A stretch of DNA of 64,000 bases from WQXF01 sp031552825 (lineage in GTDB: Bacteria > Bacillota > Clostridia > Christensenellales > Aristaeellaceae): positions 1 through 64,000 of the forward strand of contig JAVBMD010000009.1 in NCBI GenBank assembly GCA_031552825.1, given 5' to 3'. Both the position numbers and the translations under genes were made by a program. Below the pieces are notes generated by a model, which did no database searches, was not told where the DNA came from, and worked only from the letters and a program-made list of their open reading frames with translations. Positions 34,388 to 42,970 of the stretch are shown in pieces (within the stretch, counting starts at the first letter, position 1; each line of letters starts with the position of its first letter).

Positions 34388-34432
34388 GAAACACAGAAAA
34401 TGGTCTGTGAAAAGTGAATAAAGTTTTCTTAG

Positions 34433-34495
34433 CTTATATAGGCTCGAGATAGGGTCGAGCGTTTCTACCAACTGCCGTAAACGGTTGTCTATAAG
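34433..34495 (+). promoter_or_regulatory. Guanine-class purine riboswitch aptamer
   Basis: P1 is CTTATA (34433-34438) with TATAAG (34490-34495). P2 is GCTCGA/TCGAGC with loop GATAGGG. The joining strand is GTTTCTACC. P3 is CAACTG/CGGTTG with loop CCGTAAA. J3/1 reads TCTAT with C at the position that pairs with the ligand, which specifies guanine (or hypoxanthine/xanthine) rather than adenine. All universally conserved purine-riboswitch positions I can align are present. It sits in the leader of guanine deaminase and xanthine dehydrogenase genes. Confidence 0.9.
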
Positions 34496-34550
34496 TTTCC
34501 AGCGAGGGCGTGCGCCTGTGGGAACCGATGGACGATGCTTACGGTTTTTC
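34495..34550 (+). terminator. Riboswitch expression platform with candidate terminator
   Basis: After the aptamer, GTTTCC (34495-34500) can pair with GGGAAC (34520-34525) around an inner GGGCG/CGCC stem. Next, AACCG (34523-34527) can pair with CGGTT (34542-34546), followed by TTTC, as a weak terminator that shares bases with the first hairpin. The P3 3' strand CGGTT can also reach AACCG. The sign of control (on or off with guanine) cannot be settled by eye. Confidence 0.5.
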
Positions 34551-34591
34551 TGTATACGTGCCGCCTGCGCACCAATAAACAGGAGGCTGAA

Positions 34592-35866
34592 ATGCAAGAG
34601 AATTTTGTGCTCCGCGGCGATATCTGTTACAGCGCAAATCCAAGCCAGCTGCGCACGGTGCCGGATGGCTACTTGGTGTGCGTGGATGGGCAGTCCGCCG
34701 GGGTGTTCGAGCGGCTGCCGGAGCAATTCGCTTCGCTGCCGGTTACCGACCACCGCGGCAAGCTGATCCTGCCCGGGCTGGTGGATCTGCACGTACACGC
34801 GCCGCAATTCGCCTATCGCGGGCTGGGCATGGATCTGGAGCTGCTGGACTGGCTGAACACCCATGCGTTCCCCGAGGAAAGCCGCTATGCCGACTTGGAT
34901 TACGCGCGCCAGGCTTACGCGATGGTGGTCGAGGAGATGCTGCGCGGCCCCAACACGCGCGCGGTGCTGTTCGCCACCGCGCACGCCCCGGCGACGGCGC
35001 TGCTGATGGATCAATTGGAGCAGAGCGGCCTCGTAACGCTGGTCGGCAAGGTCAACATGGATCGCAACGCGCCGGACAGCCTGCGCGAGAAGGACGCCGC
35101 CTCCTCCCTGCACGATACGCGGGATTGGTTGCAAGCCTGCGCCGGACGCTACAAAAACACCGCGCCCATCCTCACGCCGCGCTTCATCCCCAGCTGCAGC
35201 GACGAGCTGCTGCGCGGGCTGGCCGCGATGCGCAAGGAGCATGGGCTGCCGCTGCAATCGCACCTATCGGAAAACCAAGGCGAGATCGACTGGGTGCGTA
35301 CATTATGCCCCGGCAGCGCGGGCTATGCGGATGCATACCACCGCTTCGGTCTGCTCGATCGCGATGCGCCTGTCATTATGGCGCACTGCGTATGGAGCGA
35401 CGAGGCCGAGATGGAGCTGCTGGCGCAAGGTGGCGCGTTCGTCGCCCACTGCCCGCAGTCCAACACCAATATTTCCTCGGGCATCGCGCCGGTGCGCCGC
35501 TTCTTGCAGCGTGGGCTGCGCGTCGGGCTGGGCAGCGACGTGGCTGGCGGCTGTCACCCCAGCATCTTCCGCGCAATGACCGATGCCATCCAGGTCTCCA
35601 AGCTGCGCTGGCGGCTTTCGGATCAGTCCCTTCCCCCGCTTACCGTGCCGGAGGCTTTCTATCTCGGCACGCTCGGCGGCGGTGCTTTCTTCGGCAAGGT
35701 CGGCTCCTTCGAGGAAGGCTATGAGCTGGACGCCCTGATCCTAGACGACGCCTCGCTGCGCACGCCGCACCCGCTGAACATCGAGGATCGCTTGGCGCGC
35801 GCGCTCTATCTATCCGACGACCGCCACATCGCGGGCAAATATGTGCGCGGCAGGCAGCTGTTTTAA
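34592..35866 (+). CDS. guaD: Guanine deaminase (amidohydrolase family)
   Basis: A 424-residue metal-dependent amidohydrolase converting guanine to xanthine. PGLVDLHVHAPQFAYRG carries the zinc-binding His67 and His69 and the Q that is typical of guanine deaminases; later HLSEN, AHCVW and LGSDVAGG supply the other His and Asp ligands. ATG at 34592 follows CAGGAGG; a longer open frame lacks a site. It is the first gene after a guanine riboswitch and is followed by xanthine dehydrogenase genes, which continue the same pathway. Confidence 0.9.
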   Translation: MQENFVLRGDICYSANPSQLRTVPDGYLVCVDGQSAGVFERLPEQFASLPVTDHRGKLILPGLVDLHVHAPQFAYRGLGMDLELLDWLNTHAFPEESRYADLDYARQAYAMVVEEMLRGPNTRAVLFATAHAPATALLMDQLEQSGLVTLVGKVNMDRNAPDSLREKDAASSLHDTRDWLQACAGRYKNTAPILTPRFIPSCSDELLRGLAAMRKEHGLPLQSHLSENQGEIDWVRTLCPGSAGYADAYHRFGLLDRDAPVIMAHCVWSDEAEMELLAQGGAFVAHCPQSNTNISSGIAPVRRFLQRGLRVGLGSDVAGGCHPSIFRAMTDAIQVSKLRWRLSDQSLPPLTVPEAFYLGTLGGGAFFGKVGSFEEGYELDALILDDASLRTPHPLNIEDRLARALYLSDDRHIAGKYVRGRQLF

Positions 35867-35898
35867 TCAACCGATTCGCGAAAAGGAGGGAACCCATC

Positions 35899-38220
35899 GT
35901 GAGCGTCGGCAAGAGCATTCCCCGCGTGGATGCATACGCCAAGGTTACCGGCCGCGCCCAGTACACCGACGATTTGGCGATGCCCGGCATGCTGGTGGCG
36001 CGCGTGGTACACAGCACCATCGCCAACGGGCTGGTCAAGCGCTTCGACCTCGCCGAGGCGGAGAAGGTGCCCGGCGTGGTCAAGATCCTGACTTGCTTCG
36101 ATTGTCCGCAGATCGACTTCCCTACGCCCGGCCATCCGTGGTCGACCGACCTGGGGCATCAGGACGTGGCTGACCGCCGTTTGCTCAATCAGCGCGTGCG
36201 CATCTATGGCGACGACATCGCCGTCATCGTCGGCGAAGACGAGGTGGCCTGTGCGCGCGCCGCGCGGCTGATTCAGGTGGAATACGAAGTCTACCCTCCC
36301 CTGCTCACCCCGGAGCAGGCCATGGCTGAAGGCGCGCCGCAACTGCACGAGCGCTGGCCGGGCAACGTGCTGAAAAGCACCCGCTCCGCCGTGGGTGAGG
36401 TCAGCTTTGACGAGGCGGCCAAGGGCGCCGACCTCCTGCATGCCGCGCGCATGGATACCCAATTCGTACAGCACTGCCACTTGGAGCTGCCGGTCTCCCA
36501 TGCGTACATGGAGCATGGGCGCATCGTGGTGGTATCCTCCACGCAGATCCCGCACATCGTACGCCGCGTAATCGGGCAGGCGCTGGGCATCCCGTGGGGC
36601 AAGATTCGCGTAATCAAACCCTACATCGGCGGCGGCTTTGGCAACAAGCAAGAGGTGCTCTACGAGCCGCTCAACGCTTGGCTGACCACCCGGCTGGGCG
36701 GTCGTCCCGTCAAGCTTGAGATCAGCCGCGAAGAAACCATGGCTTGCACCCGCGTGCGTCACGCCATTTCCTTCGATATGCAGAGCGCGGTGCGCAAGGA
36801 CGGGCGGCTGTTGGCGCGCAAAATCAGCGCCACCTCCAATCAGGGTGGCTACGCCTCCCACGGCCACGCCATCGTCTCCAACGCCATCAACGAGTGCCGC
36901 ATGCTCTATCAGGACGAGCGGGCGCTGGAGCTTTCCGCCACCACGGTGTATACCAACCTAGCTACCGGCGGCGCAATGCGCGGCTACGGCATCCCGCAGG
37001 CCATCTTCGCGCTGGAATCCAACATGGACGATTTGGCGCTGCGGTTAGGGCTCGATCCCATCGATATCCGCCTAAAGAACTGCATGCCGCCGGGCTTCGT
37101 CGACCCTTCCACCGGCATCACCTGCCACTCCAGCGGACTGTTGGAGTGCATCGAAAAGGGCAGGCGGCACATCGGCTGGGATGAGAAGCGCAAAGCCTAC
37201 CAAGGCCAAACCGGCGATTTGCGGCGCGGCGTCGGCATGGCCATCTTCTGCTACAAAACCGGCGTCTACCCCATCTCGCTGGAGACCGCCTCGGCGCGCA
37301 TCGTGCTCAATCAGGATGGTTCGGTGCAGCTATCCTTGGGGGCAACCGAAATCGGCCAAGGCGCCGATACGGTGTTTACCCAAATGGCCGCCGAAACGCT
37401 GGGCATCGCGGCGGAAAACGTACATCTGATCTCCACGCAGGATACCGACGTCTCCCCCTTCGATACCGGCGCGTATGCCTCGCGGCAGACCTATGTCAGC
37501 GGCATGGCCATCAAGCAGACCGCCGAGGTATTCAAGCGCCGCGTGCTCGAATACGCCGCCGAGATGCTGGACACCCCAGCCGAAGCGCTGGATCTGCGCG
37601 AGGAGCGCATCGTGCGCGCCAAGGACGGCGAGCCGCTGCTCCCGCTGGCGCAGGTGGCCATAGAAGCCTTCTACAGCCTTACCCACGCTGTACACATCAC
37701 CGCCGAATCAACCTATCATTGTAAAAACAACACCTTCGCCTTCGGCGCGTGTTTCGCCGAGGTCGAGGTTGACATTCCGCTGGGCAAGGTTCGCGTGCTG
37801 GATATCATCAACGTACACGATAGCGGCAAGCTCATCAATCCGCAGCTGGCCGAGGCGCAGGTACACGGCGGCATGAGCATGGCGCTGGGCTACGGGTTGA
37901 GTGAGCAGTTGCTCTTTGGCGAGGATGCGCGCCTGCACAACGACAACCTGCTCGATTACAAACTGCCCACCGCGATGGACACGCCGGAGCTGCACGCCGA
38001 CTTCGTTGAAACCTTCGACCCAACAGGCCCATACGGCAACAAAGCGCTGGGCGAGCCGCCCGCCATCCCCGGCGCGGCGGCGCTACGCAACGCGCTATTG
38101 CACGCCACCGGCGTGGCGGTGTACAGCCTGCCGCTGACCCCGCAAAAGCTGGTGGAACACTTCACCCAAGCCGGGCTGATTCAGCCTTGCTCGACCCAGG
38201 AGGTGAACGGCCATGTATGA
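35899..38220 (+). CDS. xdhA: Xanthine dehydrogenase, molybdopterin-binding subunit
   Basis: A 773-residue subunit of a molybdenum hydroxylase. N-terminal GKSIPRVDAYAKVTGRAQYTDD is typical; YIGGGFGNKQ (about 250), GGAMRGYGIPQ and GQGADTVFTQ are cofactor-binding loops; GEPPAIPGAAALRNAL near the C terminus holds the catalytic Glu. The start is GTG at 35899 with AGGAGGG eight bases before. The FAD and 2Fe-2S subunits follow with short overlaps, so the heterotrimer is made from one message. No maturation (XdhC/MocA-like) gene is next to it. Confidence 0.92.
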   Translation: MSVGKSIPRVDAYAKVTGRAQYTDDLAMPGMLVARVVHSTIANGLVKRFDLAEAEKVPGVVKILTCFDCPQIDFPTPGHPWSTDLGHQDVADRRLLNQRVRIYGDDIAVIVGEDEVACARAARLIQVEYEVYPPLLTPEQAMAEGAPQLHERWPGNVLKSTRSAVGEVSFDEAAKGADLLHAARMDTQFVQHCHLELPVSHAYMEHGRIVVVSSTQIPHIVRRVIGQALGIPWGKIRVIKPYIGGGFGNKQEVLYEPLNAWLTTRLGGRPVKLEISREETMACTRVRHAISFDMQSAVRKDGRLLARKISATSNQGGYASHGHAIVSNAINECRMLYQDERALELSATTVYTNLATGGAMRGYGIPQAIFALESNMDDLALRLGLDPIDIRLKNCMPPGFVDPSTGITCHSSGLLECIEKGRRHIGWDEKRKAYQGQTGDLRRGVGMAIFCYKTGVYPISLETASARIVLNQDGSVQLSLGATEIGQGADTVFTQMAAETLGIAAENVHLISTQDTDVSPFDTGAYASRQTYVSGMAIKQTAEVFKRRVLEYAAEMLDTPAEALDLREERIVRAKDGEPLLPLAQVAIEAFYSLTHAVHITAESTYHCKNNTFAFGACFAEVEVDIPLGKVRVLDIINVHDSGKLINPQLAEAQVHGGMSMALGYGLSEQLLFGEDARLHNDNLLDYKLPTAMDTPELHADFVETFDPTGPYGNKALGEPPAIPGAAALRNALLHATGVAVYSLPLTPQKLVEHFTQAGLIQPCSTQEVNGHV

Positions 38221-39091
38221 CATCGAAAAAATCGTGCAGGCGCACAGCGTCACCGAGGTGATCGCGGCACTGGCTGCCGACCCGAAGGCGCTGGTAATCT
38301 GCGGCGGCAGCGATGTGCTCATCAAGATCCGCGAGGGCAAGCTTGCAGGCTGTTCGCTGGTCAGCATCCGCGATATCCCCGCGCTGTACGGCGTGACGCT
38401 GGAAGAAGGCGGAACGCTATCCATCGGCCCGGCCACCACCTTTGCGGGCATCACCGCCGATCCGCTGATCCGCCAATATGTGCCCGCGCTGGGCGAGGCC
38501 ACCGATCTGGCAGGCGGGCCGCAGCTGCGCAACATCGGCACCATCGGCGGCAACCTGTGCAACGGCGTCACCAGCGCCGATAGCGCCGCCACGCTGCTCA
38601 CCCTGAACGCACAGCTGGAGATCACCGGCGCGCAGGGCGTGCGCACCGTGCCGCTGGCGGCGTTTTATGCCGGACCGGGCCGCGTACACCTCGCCCACGG
38701 CGAGCTGCTGACCCGCATCCGCATCGCCCGCGCCGACTATGAAGGCTTCGGCGGCCACTACATCAAGTACGCGATGCGCAACGCGATGGACATCGCCACG
38801 CTGGGCTGCGCGGTTCACGTAAAGCTGGCGGGCGGCGCCATCGCCGAGGCGAGGCTGGCCTACGGCGTCGCCGCGCCCACGCCGATGCGCTGCCCCAATG
38901 CCGAGCAAGCCGTGCAGGGGCGCGCGCTCACCGAGGAAACGCTGGCGTTGTTCGGCCAGACCGCCTTGGGCGAAGTCGCCCCGCGCAGCAGTTGGCGCGC
39001 TAGCCGCGAATTCCGCCTGCAGCTGGTTCGCGAGCTTGCGGCGCGCGCGCTGCGGCAGGCCATCATCAACGCGGGAGGTGCGGTACAATGA
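38213..39091 (+). CDS. xdhB: Xanthine dehydrogenase, FAD-binding subunit
   Basis: A 292-residue subunit with the PCMH-type FAD fold: LVICGGSDVLIKIREGKLAG and GPQLRNIGTIGGNLCNGVTSADSAATLLTLNA are the FAD-contact loops; the C-terminal CO-dehydrogenase flavoprotein domain follows. It overlaps the molybdenum subunit gene by eight bases and the 2Fe-2S subunit gene by four (ATGA). Confidence 0.92.
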   Translation: MYDIEKIVQAHSVTEVIAALAADPKALVICGGSDVLIKIREGKLAGCSLVSIRDIPALYGVTLEEGGTLSIGPATTFAGITADPLIRQYVPALGEATDLAGGPQLRNIGTIGGNLCNGVTSADSAATLLTLNAQLEITGAQGVRTVPLAAFYAGPGRVHLAHGELLTRIRIARADYEGFGGHYIKYAMRNAMDIATLGCAVHVKLAGGAIAEARLAYGVAAPTPMRCPNAEQAVQGRALTEETLALFGQTALGEVAPRSSWRASREFRLQLVRELAARALRQAIINAGGAVQ

Positions 39092-39570
39092 AGATCATCC
39101 ATTTAACCGTCAATGGCAGGCCGACCGAGGTCGCCATCGATGAGCGCGAATCCCTTGCCGACACGCTGCGCAACCGCCTGCGCCTGACCAGCGTCAAGAA
39201 GGGCTGCGAGGTTGGCGAATGCGGCGCTTGCACCGTGCTGGTCGACGGCAAGTCCATCGACAGTTGCATTTACCTCGCGCTCTGGGCCGAAGGCAAGCGC
39301 GTGCTTACCGTGGAAGGCATCACCGGCCCCAACGGCGAACTGAGCCCCATTCAGCAAGCCTTCGTGGACGAAGCGGCGGTACAGTGCGGCTTTTGTACCC
39401 CCGGCCTCATCATGACCGCCGTGGAAATCGTGGGTACCGGCCGCACCTATTCGCGCGATGAACTGCGCAAGCTGATCTCCGGCCACCTGTGCCGCTGCAC
39501 CGGCTACCAGAACATCCTCAACGCCGTGGAGCGCGTTGTCAACGAAGCGCACAAGGCCGTCGGAAAATAA
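39088..39570 (+). CDS. xdhC: Xanthine dehydrogenase, 2Fe-2S subunit
   Basis: A 160-residue subunit with two clusters: the plant-ferredoxin-type CEVGECGACTVLVDGKSIDSC near 45-65, and the helical domain CGFCTPGLI ... HLCRCTGYQNI near 103-145. It passes electrons from the molybdenum site to FAD. The gene starts inside the FAD-subunit stop and ends the operon 36 bases before a strong hairpin. Confidence 0.92.
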   Translation: MKIIHLTVNGRPTEVAIDERESLADTLRNRLRLTSVKKGCEVGECGACTVLVDGKSIDSCIYLALWAEGKRVLTVEGITGPNGELSPIQQAFVDEAAVQCGFCTPGLIMTAVEIVGTGRTYSRDELRKLISGHLCRCTGYQNILNAVERVVNEAHKAVGK

Positions 39571-39605
39571 TCTTATGTAAAAACAATATTTAAGCTTAAC
39601 AAAGC

Positions 39606-39637
39606 AATGATCCCCCGACAGACGCCGGGGGATCATT
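39606..39637. terminator. Hairpin terminator, left copy
   Basis: AATGATCCCCCG pairs perfectly with CGGGGGATCATT around an eight-base loop, giving a symmetric stem that can end transcription of the xanthine dehydrogenase operon. An almost identical copy lies at 39835-39866. Confidence 0.75.
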
Positions 39638-39834
39638 CAGCGTATCAACAAAGTAGTTTGATGCGTAGAGAAGGATTCCAAAGGGCGAGCGATAAGCCCT
39701 TTGGCCGCCCTTCACAAAGGGTGGAATCCCTTACAAACCTTGCTTCGAGGCATTTCGCATCTGCGGATGCGACCAGGGCTTTGCGATCGCCCTGGACCTT
39801 CGCAGCCCATCTGCGTGACTTTGTTGATGGTCTG
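39638..39834. repeat. Terminator-nested repeat element, copy 1
   Basis: A 197-bp unit with imperfect terminal inverted repeats: CAGCGTATCAACAAAGT (39638-39654) and ACTTTGTTGATGGTCTG (39818-39834), 14 of 17 matching. It is flanked on both sides by the same 32-bp hairpin, with one loop base changed. Inside are several small palindromes (AAAGGGCGAGC...AAGCCCTTT, TTCGCATC/GATGCGA). The interior is nearly identical to copy 2 at 47414-47611. Non-coding. Confidence 0.8.
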
Positions 39835-39866
39835 AATGATCCCCCGACAAACGCCGGGGGATCATT
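39835..39866. terminator. Hairpin terminator, right copy
   Basis: Same stem as 39606-39637 with loop ACAAACGC. Two bases from the stop codon of the minus-strand WbqC-like gene, so it probably ends that operon, and the pair of hairpins insulates the two convergent operons. Confidence 0.75.
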
Positions 39867-39868
39867 GT

Positions 39869-40567
39869 TTATTTCTCTCGCCAGCCCCAGATATAGTGCG
39901 GCGCATCCTCCCCTACGTTAAACAGCAGGTCGATAATCGATACGCCGTGCTCAAAGGGTTCGTGCATCTGCCGGTAGACCGGATAGCCGCCGTAGTCCTT
40001 CCACGTTACGCTTACACCGCGCTGCGCGAACTCCTCGTCGGTGATATAGCCGCGCGCCGCGGGGCCGGATATATAGCGCTGCGCGCCGGAGGCGACGATC
40101 AGGTTGAGCAGCTTTTCATTGCGGCTGCCCTGCGCCGCGTAGTTCCGGCTGTCGGTAAAGGCGGTGCGTATGCCCAGAAACTCTCGCGATATAGTCGTTA
40201 TTATATATTTATTAAGTATAGATAAATAGACCCACTCATCGCTGCGGTAAATCTGCTCAAAAAACTCCCTGTAGCGCGCGAAAAACGGCGCCTTACGATA
40301 GGCCTCGGAAATCTTGTTCCAATGTTCCGCGCGCCAAGGGAGTTGGTTTTTCAGCTCCACCGCATCGATGCTGCGGTGCAGGTCAGTGCCGCATGGCAGC
40401 GTAATCCAGCGCAATCCATTATTTGTATAGATATAATTACGATTGCGCCAATCGTTCTTGGTATACTGCACCTCATCGTAGAAAATAAACTCGTCAACAT
40501 CGTGGATGATGTCGAAATACCCTTTCCACGGAAGGTAGTTGGACTGCAAAACGGCAACGGTTTTCAC
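39869..40567 (-). CDS. WbqC-like family protein
   Basis: A 232-residue soluble protein of the WbqC-like family, seen in polysaccharide gene clusters. VAVLQSNYLPWKGYFDIIHDVDEFIFYDEVQYTKNDWRNRN at the N terminus is the diagnostic stretch; GAQRYISGPAARGYITDEEF lies in the C-terminal half. The start is GTG at 40567 overlapping the HAD stop (GTGA) with GAGGGGGG upstream. It is the last gene of an eight-gene operon, here not among sugar genes. Biochemical role unproven, perhaps acyl or amino sugar transfer. Confidence 0.85.
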   Translation of the reverse strand: MKTVAVLQSNYLPWKGYFDIIHDVDEFIFYDEVQYTKNDWRNRNYIYTNNGLRWITLPCGTDLHRSIDAVELKNQLPWRAEHWNKISEAYRKAPFFARYREFFEQIYRSDEWVYLSILNKYIITTISREFLGIRTAFTDSRNYAAQGSRNEKLLNLIVASGAQRYISGPAARGYITDEEFAQRGVSVTWKDYGGYPVYRQMHEPFEHGVSIIDLLFNVGEDAPHYIWGWREK

Positions 40568-41316
40568 GCGCGCCCCCCTCGCATCGCCAGCAAAGCGGAC
40601 ACCGCCTCGGCAAATCCCCGCCCGCCGGGCTGTTCTGTCACATAAGCTGGAAGATGGGTCATCGTCGGCACAAACGGCCGGATATTGGCCACCCCGCAGC
40701 TCACCGGAAAGGCCGCGAATATCGGCTCATCGTTCGGCGAATCGCCAAAGAAAATTCCCGATTGGAACAGATCCTGCGCGCGCCAAACCTGCTCAAAGAA
40801 CAGCTTCGCCATGCTCAACTTATCGTACGCGCCGAACCAGATGTTGACGTGGATGGAACTGACCTTGGCCTGCGCGCCATACCGGAGCGCAATATCACGG
40901 ATGCGCTCCGCCTCCTCCAGCCCCAAACGCGGCTCGTCCTCACAAAAATCAATGGCCAGATCATACTGCCGCGCAAACTGGTCGCGCGCCACCCGGCAGC
41001 CGGGCACGCCCTCGAGGCACGCATTGCGCACCTCCTCCAACGCGGCGCGCACCCGCGCCGAGGCCACCGAAGGATGCGTAAACGCCTGCGGCGCCCCTTT
41101 CGCGTCGCTATAATACACTAATGCGCCGTTTTCGCCGATTACGGCGTCCACCGGCCACTGCCGCACGATCATATCGCACCAGCCCGCCGGGCGGCCCGTT
41201 ACCGGAACAACGCGCAGCCCGGCCTCACGCGCGCGCCAAAGCGCCTCGTACGCCTGCGGAAGCAGCTTTCCATCGTCGGTAATGGTATCGTCGATGTCGT
41301 GCAGCAAATATCGCAT
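40564..41316 (-). CDS. HAD-superfamily phosphatase (Cof/IIB type)
   Basis: A 250-residue HAD hydrolase. Motif I DIDDTITDDG (nucleophile Asp and acid/base Asp), motif II VTGRP, and motif IV GDSPNDEPIF are intact, with a type IIB cap between ~80 and ~185. The class acts on sugar phosphates such as mannosyl-phosphoglycerate or sucrose phosphate. ATG at 41316 is chosen by alignment of motif I near the N terminus; AAGGAG is 12 bases before. Four-base overlap with the WbqC-like gene. Confidence 0.88.
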   Translation of the reverse strand: MRYLLHDIDDTITDDGKLLPQAYEALWRAREAGLRVVPVTGRPAGWCDMIVRQWPVDAVIGENGALVYYSDAKGAPQAFTHPSVASARVRAALEEVRNACLEGVPGCRVARDQFARQYDLAIDFCEDEPRLGLEEAERIRDIALRYGAQAKVSSIHVNIWFGAYDKLSMAKLFFEQVWRAQDLFQSGIFFGDSPNDEPIFAAFPVSCGVANIRPFVPTMTHLPAYVTEQPGGRGFAEAVSALLAMRGGRA

Positions 41317-41360
41317 GCCCCGCGCCCACTCCTTGGGCAACTCACAAAACGGCCGCACGG

Positions 41361-41702
41361 CTACAAATCGCGCGAAGCGACGATGTTCGCCCCGCTGCCG
41401 CATACGTCGGCCAACACGATATCGCCGCGCCGCACCGGCGCGGTAAGCGTCACGCCGTCCAGCGCGCGCATGATGTCAAAAAGCAACGGCTTGGGCACGT
41501 CCCGGTCGGTCTTGACCGGCAGGCGCGGATAGATCGCGCCCTCGATGCGCACCGTCGAGGTCAGCACGCGGGTGGGGTTTTGCAGCTCCTTGCGGCCATA
41601 CGCCTCACCGCGCGCGCATTGGTTGCCGCTAACGCTCCAATCGCTCTCCTCCACGCGCAGATGGCAGCCCTTGGGGCATACGATGCAGATCAGTTCCTTC
41701 AT
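41361..41702 (-). CDS. DUF1667 protein
   Basis: A 113-residue protein with CIVCPKGCHL and GNQCARGEAYGRKE Cys motifs (CxxCPxGC and CxxG), which suggest a small Fe-S or zinc site. DUF1667 proteins are regularly the third gene of Clostridial glycerol-3-phosphate dehydrogenase-like operons, after the GlpA-like and second flavoprotein genes, exactly as here. Starts inside the stop of the flavoprotein gene (four-base overlap). Likely electron-transfer or assembly partner (inference). Confidence 0.9.
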   Translation of the reverse strand: MKELICIVCPKGCHLRVEESDWSVSGNQCARGEAYGRKELQNPTRVLTSTVRIEGAIYPRLPVKTDRDVPKPLLFDIMRALDGVTLTAPVRRGDIVLADVCGSGANIVASRDL

Positions 41703-42970
41703 GCCTCTTCCTCCTCCGCCATCACGCGCACTTCGAGCTTTCCGCCCGCTGCCGCCGCCTTTTCCAGCGTCGCCTTGGGCAGCACGATGCGCTCCATCTC
41801 GGCGGGCGCCATGTGCTCGCGCTTGTACGTGTGCGCGATCGTATCGCCCACGCGCACCTCAATCCGCGCGGCGTGAAACACGCGCCGCACGCGGAAGAAT
41901 AGCTCCATCGTCTTGCCTAGGTTTGCGGGGCGCGCCAATTGCGGCACGGTGTAGCCGACATCGTCCCCGGCCAATATCTCCACCGGCGTTCCGGCTTCCT
42001 CTGCGCCGTGCAGCGCGTATCGCGCCGCCGCCCGCCCGGCGCGCATGCTTTCGGCGGTCACGAAGTCCACCAAATCGTGCACATGCAACACGTTGCCCGC
42101 CGCAAAGATGCCGGGGATTTCGGTTTCGTTGTTCTCATAGACCCGCGCGCCGCGCGTGCGCCCATCCATCGGCACGCCCGCCGCTTGCGTCAGCTCGTTC
42201 TCGGGGATCAAGCCCACCGATAGCAGCACCGTGTCGCACGCGATATCGCGCTCGGTACCGGGGATGGGGCGCATCGACGCGTCGACCTGCGCGATGGTAA
42301 CGCCCTCCACGCGCTGTTGACCGCGAATGTCGGTAATGGTGTGCGCCAGATAGAGCGGGATATCGTAATCCTCCAGGCATTGCACAATATTGCGCGTCAG
42401 GCCGCCCGCATAGGGCATGACCTCCACGCAGGCCAGCACCTTGGCGCCCTCCAGCGTCATGCGGCGCGCCATAATCAGCCCGATATCGCCGGAGCCGAGG
42501 ATCACCACACGGCGGCCGACGGTGTAGCCCTCCATGTTCAGGTATTTCTGCGCGCTGCCCGCGGTCAGCACGCCCGCCGGGCGCGTGCCGGGGATGGCGA
42601 TGGCGCCGCGCGTGCGCTCACGGCAGCCCATGGTCAACACAACGGACTTAGCCTCCAGCACGCGGTACCCCGCCGGGCTGGTGACATGCACGCGCAGCTC
42701 CGGCTCCACCTCCAGCGCCATACTGTCGAGCAGCACCTCGACGTTGGTTTCGCGCAGCTGCTCCACAAAGCGCTGGGCATACTCCGGCCCGGTCAGCTCC
42801 TCCTTGAAATGATGCAGGCCGAAGCCATTGTGAATGCACTGGTTAAGGATGCCGCCCAATTCCCGGTCGCGCTCGACGATCAGCACGCGCTGCGCGCCTT
42901 CCTCTGCCGCCGCGCAGGCCGCCGCCAGCCCGGCAGGGCCGCCGCCGATGACGATTACATCGTATTGCAT
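41699..42970 (-). CDS. FAD/NAD-dependent oxidoreductase (GlpB-like partner)
   Basis: A 423-residue flavoprotein: FAD-binding IVIGGGPAGLAAACAAAEEG at the N terminus, HNGFGLHHFKEELTGPEYAQRF, an internal NAD-binding VVILGSGDIGLIMARRMTLEG (about 160-180), and GIFAAGNVLHVHDLVDFV near the end of the FAD fold. Its ATG at 42970 shares one base with the stop of the GlpA-like gene (TGATG). Together with its neighbours it would oxidise a hydroxy-substrate such as glycerol 3-phosphate and hand electrons to NAD or a quinone-free acceptor (family knowledge plus inference). Confidence 0.88.
   Translation of the reverse strand: MQYDVIVIGGGPAGLAAACAAAEEGAQRVLIVERDRELGGILNQCIHNGFGLHHFKEELTGPEYAQRFVEQLRETNVEVLLDSMALEVEPELRVHVTSPAGYRVLEAKSVVLTMGCRERTRGAIAIPGTRPAGVLTAGSAQKYLNMEGYTVGRRVVILGSGDIGLIMARRMTLEGAKVLACVEVMPYAGGLTRNIVQCLEDYDIPLYLAHTITDIRGQQRVEGVTIAQVDASMRPIPGTERDIACDTVLLSVGLIPENELTQAAGVPMDGRTRGARVYENNETEIPGIFAAGNVLHVHDLVDFVTAESMRAGRAAARYALHGAEEAGTPVEILAGDDVGYTVPQLARPANLGKTMELFFRVRRVFHAARIEVRVGDTIAHTYKREHMAPAEMERIVLPKATLEKAAAAGGKLEVRVMAEEEEA

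Larger units (their letters stand above)
39571..39868. other. Gene-free stretch with two hairpins and one repeat element
   Basis: The 298 bases between the xanthine dehydrogenase operon and the convergent WbqC-like gene hold only the hairpin at 39606-39637, the ~197-bp element at 39638-39834 and the second hairpin at 39835-39866. Small open frames inside are not credible genes. Confidence 0.75.
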
